In this document: positions 16,966 through 27,647 of the stretch, piece by piece
Layout of the letters: every line of letters starts with the position of its first letter
Numbering within the stretch: the first letter of the stretch is position 1
From: Enterobacter asburiae
GTDB taxonomy: Bacteria > Pseudomonadota > Gammaproteobacteria > Enterobacterales > Enterobacteriaceae
Length of the DNA stretch: 64,000 nucleotides
Assembly (NCBI RefSeq): GCF_007035645.1
Contig: NZ_AP019632.1
Span: 4,092,001 to 4,156,000, forward strand
Direction of reading: 5' to 3'
Program-made: the position numbers and the translations under genes
The notes under the pieces: generated by a model
What the model saw: only the letters and a program-made list of their open reading frames with translations
What the model was told of the DNA's origin: nothing
Database searches by the model: none

Positions 16966-18897
16966 ATGATCAACTTTTTCCGCCGTGCGGGCCTGGGGTC
17001 GAAACTCTCGCTGCTGACTGGCGTCAGTGTCGCCACGCTGTTTCTGCTATTCACTTTTCTGCTCAGCCAAAAAGCCAGCCAGCAGCTTGAAGCCCTTGCG
17101 GTAGAAGATCTGCATAATCAGTCCACCGGCATGGTCGACATGGTGCAGATGTTTAATACCAGCCTGAGTGAAGAGGTTGAGAGCTATACCCGCCTGTTTA
17201 CCACCTTCTTACCGCAGCCCCTGAACATTGATAATTCCCAACCCCAGACGATTAACGGACTTAGCGTTCCGCTTCTGAAAGGTGGAGAAACCGGGCTGCA
17301 TGAAAATAACACCCTTTCGGACGAGTTCCTGAACCGTACGGGAGCCATTTCGACGCTGTTTGTACGCAGCGGTAACGACTTTGTTCGCGTAGCCACTTCC
17401 CTGCGCAAAGAGAATGGCGATCGGGCAATGGGTACCGTTCTGGATAACGCCAGCCCGGCCTTTGCCGCCGTCAACAAAGGTGAAGTGTACCGCGGCCTGG
17501 CGCTGCTGTTCGGCAAACACTACATCACCCAGTACCAGCCCGTTAAAAACGCCGAAGGGCAGGTCATTGCGATTGTCTTTGTCGGGGTGGACATCACCCA
17601 CTCCTGGAACGTCATGCGCGAGAAAATCCTCAACCGCCGCCTGGGCGAGAGCGGTCGCTTCTTCGTGCTAGATCGCAGCAACGGCAAAACGCGCGGGCAA
17701 TACCTGTTCCATGCCAGCGAAGAGGGAAAACAGCCGAAGTGGGACGGCGCGACGCAGCAGCAGCTTCTGGGTGACAAACCCGGCACGCTGGAGCGTACAA
17801 GCGACGACGGCCGGACACTGAAAATGGCGTATACCCCGCTGCCGGGCTGGAACTGGACTATCGTGGGCGAAGTGGATAAATCGGTGCTGCTCTCAAGCGT
17901 TACCGCCATGCGCGATCGCTTCCTGCTGGCCGGCGTGGTCTTATCCATCCTTTTTGCTGGCCTGTTCGTGGTCATTATTCGCCGCGTGCTGACCCGACCG
18001 CTGCGCAACGTGATCCATCTTGCCCGACAATATGCCGCAGGGGATCTCCGTTCCAGCCTGCCCGTGACCCGCCAGGACGAAGTCGGCCAGCTGATCGATG
18101 CTATCAACGGCATCGGCGGCGGCCTGCAAAAAATTGTCCTGCAGGTTCGTGAGGCCGCAGGCGAGATCCATTTGGGCACCAACGCGCTGGCCGCCGACAC
18201 TGGCGAGATTTCAGAGCAGATCAACAAGCAGGCCAGCAGCGTGGAGGAGACGTCCGCCAGCATGGAGCAGCTGGCCGCCACCGTGCAGCAAAATGCCGCC
18301 AACATGGAGCAAACGCAGCAGCTGGTGGGTGAAACCTCGCTCGCGGTCCATCAGGGCGGTGAGACGGTCACCCATGCGGTGTCGACCATGGACGATATTC
18401 GCGAAGCGTCAAAACGCATCGAAGACATCACGCGCGTGATCGAATCCATCGCTTTCCAGACCAATATTCTGGCGCTGAATGCGGCAGTGGAAGCGGCACG
18501 CGCAGGCGAGCACGGAAAAGGGTTTGCGGTAGTCGCCCAGGAAGTTCGCGCGCTGGCGGGACGCAGCGCTAATGCGGTGAAGGAGATTGAACAGCTGATT
18601 GGCGATACGCTCAGAAAAGTGAGTGAGGGTCATGCGCTGTCTGAACGGACGCGCCTGGCGATGGATGACATCATCATTCATATCGATAACATCAGCCAGC
18701 TGGTCACCGAGATTAACCATGCCTCACGCGAGCAGTCCGCCGGGATCGGCCAGGTGAACCTCGCCATGACCCATATTGGCGAAGCGTCGCATATCAATGC
18801 CGACCGCATCTCACGCAGCGAGCAAACCGCTCAAACGCTGCGCGAGAAGGGTTCACACCTGACTCAGCTGGTGAGCCTGTTCCAGCTAAAAGGCTAG
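16966..18897 (+). CDS. Methyl-accepting chemotaxis protein with periplasmic Cache domain
   Basis: A 643-residue chemoreceptor. TM1 is at about 15-37, a large periplasmic double-Cache-like sensor about 40-310 (FVGVDITHSWNVMREKI; GWNWTIVGEVDKS), TM2 about 318-340, then HAMP and the signalling hairpin with [20 protein letters not shown]. It lacks the NWETF tail, so it probably relies on other receptors for efficient methylation. The ligand is unknown; Cache receptors bind small acids, amino acids or amines. It sits between yjfN and aidB, where E. coli has no receptor. Its TAG overlaps the aidB stop. Confidence 0.9.
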   Translation: MINFFRRAGLGSKLSLLTGVSVATLFLLFTFLLSQKASQQLEALAVEDLHNQSTGMVDMVQMFNTSLSEEVESYTRLFTTFLPQPLNIDNSQPQTINGLSVPLLKGGETGLHENNTLSDEFLNRTGAISTLFVRSGNDFVRVATSLRKENGDRAMGTVLDNASPAFAAVNKGEVYRGLALLFGKHYITQYQPVKNAEGQVIAIVFVGVDITHSWNVMREKILNRRLGESGRFFVLDRSNGKTRGQYLFHASEEGKQPKWDGATQQQLLGDKPGTLERTSDDGRTLKMAYTPLPGWNWTIVGEVDKSVLLSSVTAMRDRFLLAGVVLSILFAGLFVVIIRRVLTRPLRNVIHLARQYAAGDLRSSLPVTRQDEVGQLIDAINGIGGGLQKIVLQVREAAGEIHLGTNALAADTGEISEQINKQASSVEETSASMEQLAATVQQNAANMEQTQQLVGETSLAVHQGGETVTHAVSTMDDIREASKRIEDITRVIESIAFQTNILALNAAVEAARAGEHGKGFAVVAQEVRALAGRSANAVKEIEQLIGDTLRKVSEGHALSERTRLAMDDIIIHIDNISQLVTEINHASREQSAGIGQVNLAMTHIGEASHINADRISRSEQTAQTLREKGSHLTQLVSLFQLKG

Positions 18898-20516
18898 CCA
18901 ACTCTGCCCGTCGCACGCAGCAGCAGGTCGCTTTGTACCTGCTCGCTCATCAGCGTGCCGCCACGGGTGTCCAGCATCATGCTGCACCACGCCTGCGCCA
19001 CCGGGGGCGATGCGTGCCGCAGCATCTGGCTTCCGGCACCCAGCAAGAAAAGCTGCTGCGCGATCTCTCGCCCCTGCGCCTCCTGCGGTTTACGCAGTTT
19101 TTGCTGAAGCTGTCGCCAGCTGCGGTCGAAGTGTCTGTCCTGCCCTTTCACCTGCGCAAACTCGTCGGCAAGCAGGTCGTGAATACCCGGCTGCTTCGCC
19201 AGCACGCGCAGAACGTCCAGGCACATAATATTTCCTGACCCTTCCCAGATGCTGTTCACCGGCATCTCGCGGTAAAGGCGGGGAAGTTCGCTCTCTTCGC
19301 AATATCCATTCCCACCCAGCACCTCCATCGCCTCAGCCACAAACGGGATGCCTGCTTTACAGACGCTAAATTTCGCCGCCGGGGTAAACAGCCGCGCCCA
19401 GGCGGCCTCTTGCGGATCGGCACGCTTGTCCCACGCCCGGGCCAGGCGGAACAGCAGCGCCGTGTGCCCCTCCAGCACCAGCGCCATCCGGCTTAATGCT
19501 TCCCGCATTAAAGGCTGATCGATGAGGTTTTTGCCGAAGGTCTGACGCTGGTGGGCATGGTACAGCGCCACCGAGAGCGCCCGACGCATCAGTCCGTGGC
19601 TGCCCAGCGCGCAGTCAAAGCGCGTCAGCCCGCCCATTTTGAGGATCTGCCGTACCCCTTCGCCCTCTTCCCCCAGCAGCCAGCCAGAGGCATCAAGGAA
19701 CTCCGCCTCGCTGCTGGCGTTGGAGCGGTTTCCGAGCTTGTCCTTGAGGCGCTCAAGACGCACGGCGTTGCGCTGTCCGTCAGGCAAAAAGCGCGGCACA
19801 AAAAAGCAGGACAGCCCGCCCTTCGCCTGGGCCAGCACCAGGTGCGCATCGCTTTGCGGGACGGAGAAAAACCATTTATGCCCCACCAGCCTGTAGCTGC
19901 CGTCACTGCATTTTTCCGCTTTGGTGGTGTTGCTAAGCACGTCCGAGCCGCCCTGCTTTTCCGTCATCCCCATGCCAATCAGCAGGCCGCGCTTTTGCGC
20001 ACCGGGGGCAAGGTGCGGATCGTAGCGATCGCTGAGCAGCGGCGTCAGCCAGTCGTGAAATGCTTTGGGGAGCGCCTGCTGCAACAGCGGCGTGGCGGCA
20101 AACGTCATAGTGACCGGGCAAAGCGTGCCTGCCTCTACCTGAGCATGAAGCACAAAGCGTGCGGCCCGAGCGACAAACGACCCTTTACGCGCCTCCTCTT
20201 CCCACGCCAGGTTATGCACGCGGTTGGCACAAAGCCCCTGCATCAGCAAGTGCCATGCCGGATGAAAACGCACGTCGTCCAGCCGCTCCCCGGTGGCGTC
20301 ATAGCGTAACAGCTCGGGCGGGTTGACGTTAGCCAGCCTGCCCAGCTCCAGCGACTCCGCGGTGCCCAACTGCTGCCCGATGCTGGCGAGCAGCTCAAAA
20401 TCCCACTCGGCTCCTTCACGCACGACCGCATCGCGCAGGGCGCAGTCCGAGAGGAAAAGGTTGCTGTTGGAAAGCGGTGCAGGTTGATTGAAAACGGTAT
20501 GGGTCTGCCAGTGCAT
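18894..20516 (-). CDS. aidB: AidB, acyl-CoA dehydrogenase-like flavoprotein of the adaptive response
   Basis: A 540-residue protein of the acyl-CoA dehydrogenase fold (GMGMTEKQGGSDV; ALYHAHQRQTFGKNLIDQP; EVLGGNGYCEESELPRLYRE). In E. coli it binds FAD and DNA and is induced by Ada during alkylation stress. The frame extends upstream, but MHWQTHTVFNQ at 20516 follows AAGGAGGGAG and matches the known start. The last four bases, CTAG, also contain the stop of the convergent chemoreceptor. Confidence 0.94.
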   Translation of the reverse strand: MHWQTHTVFNQPAPLSNSNLFLSDCALRDAVVREGAEWDFELLASIGQQLGTAESLELGRLANVNPPELLRYDATGERLDDVRFHPAWHLLMQGLCANRVHNLAWEEEARKGSFVARAARFVLHAQVEAGTLCPVTMTFAATPLLQQALPKAFHDWLTPLLSDRYDPHLAPGAQKRGLLIGMGMTEKQGGSDVLSNTTKAEKCSDGSYRLVGHKWFFSVPQSDAHLVLAQAKGGLSCFFVPRFLPDGQRNAVRLERLKDKLGNRSNASSEAEFLDASGWLLGEEGEGVRQILKMGGLTRFDCALGSHGLMRRALSVALYHAHQRQTFGKNLIDQPLMREALSRMALVLEGHTALLFRLARAWDKRADPQEAAWARLFTPAAKFSVCKAGIPFVAEAMEVLGGNGYCEESELPRLYREMPVNSIWEGSGNIMCLDVLRVLAKQPGIHDLLADEFAQVKGQDRHFDRSWRQLQQKLRKPQEAQGREIAQQLFLLGAGSQMLRHASPPVAQAWCSMMLDTRGGTLMSEQVQSDLLLRATGRVG

Positions 20517-20619
20517 GCTGTCTCCCTCCTTCAGTGGCAATGACGATAAGTATGGACAGACCGCGCGCACGCTGCATGGGAGGGGAGTCACACGTTCACG
20601 ATCCCGCTGATATCATTCG

Positions 20620-20685
20620 TGAAATAGCTCACAGAACATAAGAATAAACTATTTCATGACTCCGCTTTTGTTGAATAATTTATTC
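20620..20685. promoter_or_regulatory. Palindromes upstream of the MHS transporter
   Basis: TGAAATAG (20620-20627) and CTATTTCA (20649-20656) form a perfect inverted repeat with a 21-bp spacer. GAATAATTTATTC (20673-20685) is a 13-bp perfect odd palindrome, and GAATAAA occurs again at 20642. These AT-rich symmetric sites lie 24-90 bp before the transporter start in the divergent region with aidB. A regulator is not encoded nearby. Confidence 0.4.
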
Positions 20686-20708
20686 TTACACCTTAAGTGA
20701 GGATCGTT

Positions 20709-21983
20709 ATGCAACCGGACGCGCACAAGCGAGCATTAATTGCAGGCTCCATTGGTAACTTTATCGAGTGGTATGAGTTTGCGGTCTACGGTTTTCTGGC
20801 GACCGTCATTGCGAAAAACTTCTTCCAGCTTGAAGGAGAGGCGGGGCTGACCAGCCTGATCCTCACCTACGCCTCGTTTGCCATCGCCTTCTTCTTCCGC
20901 CCGCTGGGTGCGGTGGTGTTTGGCCGCATCGGCGACCGGATTGGCCGTAAGCCGACGCTCATCATCGTGCTGGTGCTGATGACGCTCGCTACCGCCGCCA
21001 TCGGCGTTGTGCCGGTCTACGCCAGCATCGGGATTGCCGCGCCGCTGATTATTACGCTGCTGCGCATCCTGCAGGGGCTGTTCGCGGGCGGCGAGTACGG
21101 CGGCGCGGTCTCGCTGATGACGGAGTTCGCCCCGCGCGGCAAGCGTGGGCTCTATGGCGCGTGGCAGTCCTTTACCGTGGCGCTGGGGCTGCTGGCGGGC
21201 GCAGGCATCGTGGCGCTGCTCTCCACCCTTCTCACGCCAGAGGCATTGCACGACTGGGGCTGGCGCATTCCGTTCTTCCTGGCGCTGCCCATGGGCGTCG
21301 TTGCGCTGTGGCTTCGCGTCAGCATGGAGGAGACGCCCAGCTTTGTGCAGCAGCAGGATAAACCGGCTGTCGCTCAGGCGGATACTGCCGCCACGCTCCG
21401 GGCCATCGTGATGGGAATTGGGCGCGTCATGGTCTGGTCTGCGGCGGGGTATACCTACCTGGTGATTATGCCGACCTATCTTCAGTCGGCGCTGCACACC
21501 GGGTTCAACCAGGCGCTGTTGATAGCGGTGATTTCGAATATTGGTTTTGCGCTGACCATCATTCCGTCGGGGATCCTGAGTGACCGGATCGGACGCCGCA
21601 CGGTGATGATTATCGCCACCGCGCTGCTGCTGATCCTCGCCCTTCCGCTGCTGAAAATCCTGCAGGAGGAGTCGAGCACGCTGGCGGTGAAGGCTGTTGT
21701 GGTACTGATTGCGGGCGGTCTGGTGGGCATGCTGGCGGGTCCGGGCCCGGCGATGCTGTCTGAGATGTTCCCGACGCGCGTGCGCTATACGGGGCTGGGG
21801 CTGGCCTACTCGTTGTCGAACGCGATTTTCTCGGGATGCGCAGGGTTAATTATTACCGGGCTGATTAAGCAGACGGGCAACCTGGATATTCCGGCGTATT
21901 ACGTGATGGCGACGGCGGTAGTGAGTATTTTCGCGCTGATGACGCTGAGGAAGGACGACCATTTGCGGTCACTGGAGGAGTGA
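20709..21983 (+). CDS. MFS transporter, metabolite:H+ symporter (MHS/ProP-like) family
   Basis: A 424-residue, twelve-helix secondary transporter. GNFIEWYEFAVYGFLA is the hallmark first helix of the MHS family (ProP, ShiA, KgtP), and GRIGDRIGRKP is the MFS loop 2-3 motif. ATG 20709 is preferred over the in-frame GTG 20697, because GTGAGGA serves as ribosome site. Substrate is unknown; likely an organic acid or betaine. E. coli has yjfIJKLMC between aidB and rlmB, so this gene occupies a different local content. Confidence 0.85.
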   Translation: MQPDAHKRALIAGSIGNFIEWYEFAVYGFLATVIAKNFFQLEGEAGLTSLILTYASFAIAFFFRPLGAVVFGRIGDRIGRKPTLIIVLVLMTLATAAIGVVPVYASIGIAAPLIITLLRILQGLFAGGEYGGAVSLMTEFAPRGKRGLYGAWQSFTVALGLLAGAGIVALLSTLLTPEALHDWGWRIPFFLALPMGVVALWLRVSMEETPSFVQQQDKPAVAQADTAATLRAIVMGIGRVMVWSAAGYTYLVIMPTYLQSALHTGFNQALLIAVISNIGFALTIIPSGILSDRIGRRTVMIIATALLLILALPLLKILQEESSTLAVKAVVVLIAGGLVGMLAGPGPAMLSEMFPTRVRYTGLGLAYSLSNAIFSGCAGLIITGLIKQTGNLDIPAYYVMATAVVSIFALMTLRKDDHLRSLEE

Positions 21984-22000
21984 GGTTGTCACCGTCAGGT

Positions 22001-22034
22001 GCCCTCACCCCGCCCCTCTCCAACGGGGAGAGGG
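22001..22034. repeat. CCTCTCCC/GGGAGAGG palindromic repeat, copy 3
   Basis: GCCCTCACCCCGCCCCTCTCC then AACGGGGAGAGGG-like arm, directly after the MHS transporter stop and before the rlmB terminator. Confidence 0.7.
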
Positions 22035-22045
22035 AGAAAACACAA

Positions 22046-22068
22046 AAGGCCGTCCTGTGGACGGCCTT
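22046..22068 (-). terminator. Terminator at the end of the nsrR-rnr-rlmB transcript
   Basis: AAGGCCGTCC / GGACGGCCTT with a 3-base loop, 6 bp beyond the rlmB stop. On the minus strand the stem is followed by TTGTGTTTTC. Confidence 0.8.
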
Positions 22069-22073
22069 GCTGT

Positions 22074-22808
22074 TTATTCTCCGCGCTGACGCACCGCTTC
22101 AAACAGGCAGATGCCCGTCGCAACGGAAACGTTCAGGGACGACACGCTGCCCGCCATCGGGATGCTGATCAGCTCGTCGCAGTGCTCGCGGGTGAGACGA
22201 CGCATGCCTTCGCCTTCCGCACCCATCACCAGCGCCAGACGGCCGGTCATTTTGCTCTGGTACAGAGTATGATCCGCTTCACCGGCGGTACCGACGATCC
22301 AGATATTCTCTTCCTGCAGCAGACGCATAGTGCGCGCCAGGTTAGTCACGCGGATCAGCGGAACGTTTTCCGCCGCGCCGCAGGCCACCTTCTTCGCCGT
22401 CGCGTTCAGCTGCGCGGAGCGATCTTTCGGCACGATCACCGCATGCACGCCCGCAGCATCGGCGCTGCGCAGGCACGCGCCGAGGTTGTGCGGATCGGTA
22501 ACGCCGTCGAGGATCAGGAAGAACGGGTTATCCAGCTCGGCAATCAGATCCGGCAGATCGTTTTCCTGATACTGACGACCCGGCTTCACGCGGGCAATGA
22601 TCCCCTGGTGGACCGCGCCTTCGCTTTTCTCATCCAGGAACTGGCGATTCGCCAGCTGGATCACCACGCCCTGCGCTTCCAGGGCGTGGATCAGCGGCAT
22701 CAGACGCTTATCTTCACGCCCTTTCAGAATAAACACTTCCTGAAAACGCTCCGGTGCGCGCTCGAGAAGGGCCTGCACCGCGTGGATGCCGTAAATCATT
22801 TCACTCAT
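22074..22808 (-). CDS. rlmB: RlmB, 23S rRNA (guanosine-2251-2'-O)-methyltransferase
   Basis: A 244-residue SPOUT-class methyltransferase that modifies G2251 in the ribosomal P loop. The N-terminal L30e-like RNA-binding domain begins [18 protein letters not shown]; the C-terminal knot carries [31 protein letters not shown] and [15 protein letters not shown], the three SpoU motifs. It ends the nsrR-rnr-rlmB run, as in E. coli. Confidence 0.96.
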   Translation of the reverse strand: MSEMIYGIHAVQALLERAPERFQEVFILKGREDKRLMPLIHALEAQGVVIQLANRQFLDEKSEGAVHQGIIARVKPGRQYQENDLPDLIAELDNPFFLILDGVTDPHNLGACLRSADAAGVHAVIVPKDRSAQLNATAKKVACGAAENVPLIRVTNLARTMRLLQEENIWIVGTAGEADHTLYQSKMTGRLALVMGAEGEGMRRLTREHCDELISIPMAGSVSSLNVSVATGICLFEAVRQRGE

Positions 22809-22831
22809 TGATGGTTCTCGTAATAAGTATT

Positions 22832-22870
22832 TCCCCTCCCCCCGCTGGGGAGAGGGTCAGGTTGAGGGGA
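22832..22870. repeat. CCTCTCCC/GGGAGAGG palindromic repeat, copy 4
   Basis: CCCCTCCCCCCGCTGGGGAGAG forms an imperfect hairpin in the 66-bp gap between rnr and rlmB. Lying within an operon, it could tune expression of rlmB relative to rnr. Confidence 0.65.
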
Positions 22871-22874
22871 GAAT

Positions 22875-25319
22875 TTACTCCGCCTGCTTTTTCTTGGCCG
22901 CGCGCTTCGCTTTGGTGGCGGCAGCGATTTTCTGCGTTTTCGCGGAAGGTTTTTTCGCTGAACGAGCTTCTTTCTTCGCCGCCTTCGGCTTCTGTTTCTT
23001 CTCGCCGCGGAACGCGCTGTCCGGCTCGAAGTTTACCTTCTTGCCCGCCTGACGACGTTTACCGCCGCCCGGTTTACCGTTACCGGTTTTTTTCGCCCTT
23101 TCACGCTCGGTTTTACCGACGTTACGCGGCGCGCGCTCGCTGGAGATCAGGCTGAAGTCGATCTTACGGTCGTCCATATTCACGGCTTCGACCTTCACTT
23201 CCACACGGTCGCCCAGACGATAGGTCTGGCCGCCAGACTCGCCAATCAGGCGCTGGCCGACCTGGTCGAAGCGGTAGTAGTCGTTATCCAGGCTGGAGAC
23301 GTGCACCAGACCGTCGATGAACAGCTCGTCCAGACGAACGAAGAAACCAAAGCCGGTCACGCTGGCAATCACGCCTTTAAAGACGTTACCGACCTGATCG
23401 AGCATAAAGTCACACTTCAGCCAGTCCGCCACGTCACGTGTTGCTTCATCGGCACGACGTTCGGCCATGGAGCAGTGCTGACCCAGCTGCAGCATCTCTT
23501 CCATCGAATAATGGTAGCCACCGGTTTCGGTGGTGTTCCCTTTATGGCCCTGCTCCTGCGCCAGCAGATACTTGATCGCACGGTGCAGAGAGAGGTCAGG
23601 ATAACGACGGATCGGCGACGTAAAGTGGGCGTAAGACTGCAGCGCCAGGCCGAAGTGGCCGCGGTTTTCCGGATCGTAAATCGCCTGCTTCATAGAGCGC
23701 AGCAGCATCGTCTGCAGCATTTCTGCATCCGGACGATCGCTAATGGATTCCAGCAGCTCGGCGTAATCGCGCGGCTCTGGCTTGTTGCCTCCGGGCAGTT
23801 CCAGACCCAGTTCAGCCAGCACGGAGCGGAACGACGTAATGGCTTCCGTGGTCGGCTTATCGTGAATACGGAACAGCGCTGGCTCTTTGGCTTTCTCGAC
23901 GAAACGTGCCGCCGAGATATTCGCCAGGATCATACACTCTTCGATCAGCTTGTGCGCGTCGTTACGCTGGGTCTGCTCGATACGCTCAATGCGGCGTTCG
24001 GCGTTGAAAATGAATTTCGCCTCTTCACTCTCAAACGAGATCCCGCCGCGCTCTTCGCGCGCCTGATCCAGCGTTTTGTAGAGGTTATGCAGCTCTTCGA
24101 TATGTTTGACCAGCGGCGCGTACTGTTCGCGCAGATCCTGGTCGCCCTGCAGCATATGCCAGACCTTGGTATAGGTCAGACGCGCGTGCGAGCTCATCAC
24201 CGCTTCGTAGAACTTGTAGCCGGTTAAGCGCCCTTTGGTGGAGATGGTCATCTCGCAAACCATACAGAGGCGGTCAACCTGCGGGTTCAGGGAGCACAGG
24301 CCGTTAGACAGCACTTCCGGCAGCATCGGCACGACCTGGGACGGGAAGTAGACCGAGGTACCGCGGCTGCGGGCTTCGTTATCCAGCGGGGTGTGCGGAC
24401 GGACGTAATAGCTTACGTCAGCGATAGCGACCCACAGGCGCCAGCCACCACCGCGTTTTTTCTCGCAGTAGACGGCGTCATCAAAGTCGCGGGCGTCTTC
24501 GCCGTCGATAGTGACCAGCGGCAGGGAGCGCAGATCCACGCGGCCCACTTTGGACTCTTCCGGCACTTCTTCGCGCAGGCTTTCGATCTGATCTTCAACC
24601 GCTTTCGGCCAGATGTACGGAATTTCATGGGTACGCAATGCCATATCAACGGCCATCGTGGTGCCCATGTTATCGCCCAGTACTTCGACGATTTTACCTA
24701 CCGCTTTGGTGCGACGGGTTGGGCGCTGGGTGAGTTCCACCACCACCACAAAGCCCATGCGGGCGCCCATCACCTCTTCAGGTGGGATCAGAATGTCGAA
24801 GCTCAGACGGCTGTCGTCCGGCACCACGAAGCCCACGCCCGCGTCGGTAAAGTAGCGGCCGACGATCTGGCTGGTTTTTGGCACCAGAACGCGTACCACG
24901 CGCGCTTCGCGGCGGCCTTTACGGTCAGCGCCCAGCGGCTGCGCCAGGATCTGGTCGCCGTGGATGCACATTTTCATCTGTTCAGATGAGAGGTACAGAT
25001 CGTCCTTACGGCCTTCCACGCGCAGGAAGCCGAAGCCATCGCGGTGACCAATGACGGTCCCTTTCAGCAGATCGAGGCGTTCTGGCAGCGCGTAGCACTG
25101 GCGGCGGGTAAAGACCAGCTGCCCGTCACGCTCCATCGCGCGCAGGCGGCGGCGAAGGGCTTCAATTTGCTCTTCACCTTCAATGTTTAATTCAACGGCA
25201 AGTTCTTCACGATTGGCGGGTTTTTCGCGTTTTGTTAAGTGTTCAATGATGAACTCGCGGCTGGGAATAGGATTCGCGTATTTTTCGGCTTCGCGTTCCT
25301 GGAAAGGATCATGTGACAT
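22875..25319 (-). CDS. rnr: RNase R, 3'-5' exoribonuclease
   Basis: An 814-residue RNase II-family enzyme that degrades structured RNA and takes part in trans-translation. Order: N-terminal winged helix, cold-shock domains, the RNB catalytic domain with the acidic set in [14 protein letters not shown] (about residues 272-285), S1 domain ([20 protein letters not shown]), and a Lys-rich tail (residues about 735-814). ATG 25319 follows GGAGG and yields the usual [14 protein letters not shown] start; the frame is open 14 codons further up. Confidence 0.96.
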   Translation of the reverse strand: MSHDPFQEREAEKYANPIPSREFIIEHLTKREKPANREELAVELNIEGEEQIEALRRRLRAMERDGQLVFTRRQCYALPERLDLLKGTVIGHRDGFGFLRVEGRKDDLYLSSEQMKMCIHGDQILAQPLGADRKGRREARVVRVLVPKTSQIVGRYFTDAGVGFVVPDDSRLSFDILIPPEEVMGARMGFVVVVELTQRPTRRTKAVGKIVEVLGDNMGTTMAVDMALRTHEIPYIWPKAVEDQIESLREEVPEESKVGRVDLRSLPLVTIDGEDARDFDDAVYCEKKRGGGWRLWVAIADVSYYVRPHTPLDNEARSRGTSVYFPSQVVPMLPEVLSNGLCSLNPQVDRLCMVCEMTISTKGRLTGYKFYEAVMSSHARLTYTKVWHMLQGDQDLREQYAPLVKHIEELHNLYKTLDQAREERGGISFESEEAKFIFNAERRIERIEQTQRNDAHKLIEECMILANISAARFVEKAKEPALFRIHDKPTTEAITSFRSVLAELGLELPGGNKPEPRDYAELLESISDRPDAEMLQTMLLRSMKQAIYDPENRGHFGLALQSYAHFTSPIRRYPDLSLHRAIKYLLAQEQGHKGNTTETGGYHYSMEEMLQLGQHCSMAERRADEATRDVADWLKCDFMLDQVGNVFKGVIASVTGFGFFVRLDELFIDGLVHVSSLDNDYYRFDQVGQRLIGESGGQTYRLGDRVEVKVEAVNMDDRKIDFSLISSERAPRNVGKTERERAKKTGNGKPGGGKRRQAGKKVNFEPDSAFRGEKKQKPKAAKKEARSAKKPSAKTQKIAAATKAKRAAKKKQAE

Positions 25320-25357
25320 GTCGGTTCCTCCGTTGTCAGCTCCGGTGGAAATTTTCT

Positions 25358-25783
25358 TCATTCCACCAGCAATAATTTATAAAGCGGTTGATTCTCTTCA
25401 ACCAAATCGGCCAGCGTGTAGTTATCCAGTTCCATGAGAAAACTTTGCACGGCCTTTGAAAGCGCCTTTTTCAGGCGGCAAGCGGGCGTGATGTGGCAGA
25501 ACTCGCTGCTGCAGTTCACCAGAGACAGCGGCTCCAGTTCACGTACCACATCGCCCACACGAATACTCTGTGCCGGTTTACCGAGACGGATCCCACCATT
25601 CTTCCCGCGGACGGCAGCAACGTATCCGGCACGACTAAGTTGATTGATTATTTTGACCATATGATTACGGGATACGCCGTAGACCTCTGTCACTTCAGAG
25701 ATACTGGTCATCTTCCCCTCGGGTAACGACGCCATGTAAATCAGCGCACGTAAGCCGTAATCGGTGAAACTTGTTAACTGCAC
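25358..25783 (-). CDS. nsrR: NsrR, nitric-oxide-sensing Rrf2-family repressor
   Basis: A 141-residue iron-sulfur regulator. The winged helix includes [18 protein letters not shown], and the cluster cysteines are in [14 protein letters not shown] (C91, C96, C102). Nitrosylation of the cluster releases DNA and derepresses NO-defence genes such as ytfE (8913) and hmp. GTG 25783 is chosen over an upstream ATG because TTGAGG precedes it and [10 protein letters not shown] is the conserved start, giving the E. coli length. It heads nsrR-rnr-rlmB. Confidence 0.96.
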   Translation of the reverse strand: MQLTSFTDYGLRALIYMASLPEGKMTSISEVTEVYGVSRNHMVKIINQLSRAGYVAAVRGKNGGIRLGKPAQSIRVGDVVRELEPLSLVNCSSEFCHITPACRLKKALSKAVQSFLMELDNYTLADLVEENQPLYKLLLVE

Positions 25784-25910
25784 ATCAACCTCAGGAAAAA
25801 GGGAAAACGCGGTCAAACCGCAGAGATATTCATTAATGATGATAAACCAGCCAGATAGTTAGCGGCTAATTTATTTGACAGACGGGGCGAAAAAGCGGAG
25901 ATCCAGGAGC

Positions 25911-25947
25911 GGTCGCCGGATGGCGCTACGCTTATCCGGCCTACGGG
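25911..25947. repeat. Single REP element between nsrR and purA
   Basis: GGTCGCCGGATGGCGCTACG then CTTATCCGGCCTACGGG forms one REP hairpin. It lies downstream of purA, about 30 bp beyond its stop, and upstream of nsrR. Confidence 0.75.
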
Positions 25948-25975
25948 TCTCCCCGCAGGCCAGCAGTCACGAAGA

Positions 25976-27367
<1,392 letters not shown>

Positions 27368-27378
27368 CTACTTTTTGA

Positions 27379-27576
27379 TCAGCCAATCGTTTTCCTCAAC
27401 ATGTAGTAGATCACGATGCCCGCAACCACAAGACCGCCGCCAAAACGACGCAAAATATTATCCGGCAGCTGACTCATCGTGGCGATCATTCGGCGCCAGG
27501 CACGCGGATAAAGCATCGGTCCAAGACCTTCCAGCACAAGGACCAAAGCCAGTGCGAGCCAGATCGTTGAATTCAT
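27379..27576 (-). CDS. yjeT: YjeT, small DUF2065 inner-membrane protein
   Basis: A 65-residue protein with two hydrophobic segments, STIWLALALVLVLEGLGPML and FGGGLVVAGIVIYYML. Its function is not established. It lies between hflC and purA as in E. coli, where it is widely conserved beside hflC; a strong hairpin at 27596 separates it from the hfl genes here. Confidence 0.88.
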   Translation of the reverse strand: MNSTIWLALALVLVLEGLGPMLYPRAWRRMIATMSQLPDNILRRFGGGLVVAGIVIYYMLRKTIG

Positions 27577-27595
27577 TTTTATTCCTTATAAAAGA

Positions 27596-27625
27596 AAACC
27601 ACCGCTCCGTTGGGAGCGGTGGTTT
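27596..27625 (-). terminator. Terminator after hflC
   Basis: A 13-bp stem, AAACCACCGCTCC / GGAGCGGTGGTTT with loop GTTG, followed on the minus strand by TTCTTTTATAAGG. It ends the long amiB-mutL-miaA-hfq-hflXKC transcript, with possible readthrough to yjeT. Confidence 0.85.
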
Positions 27626-27647
27626 GAATACTCAAACGGGCCTGAGT

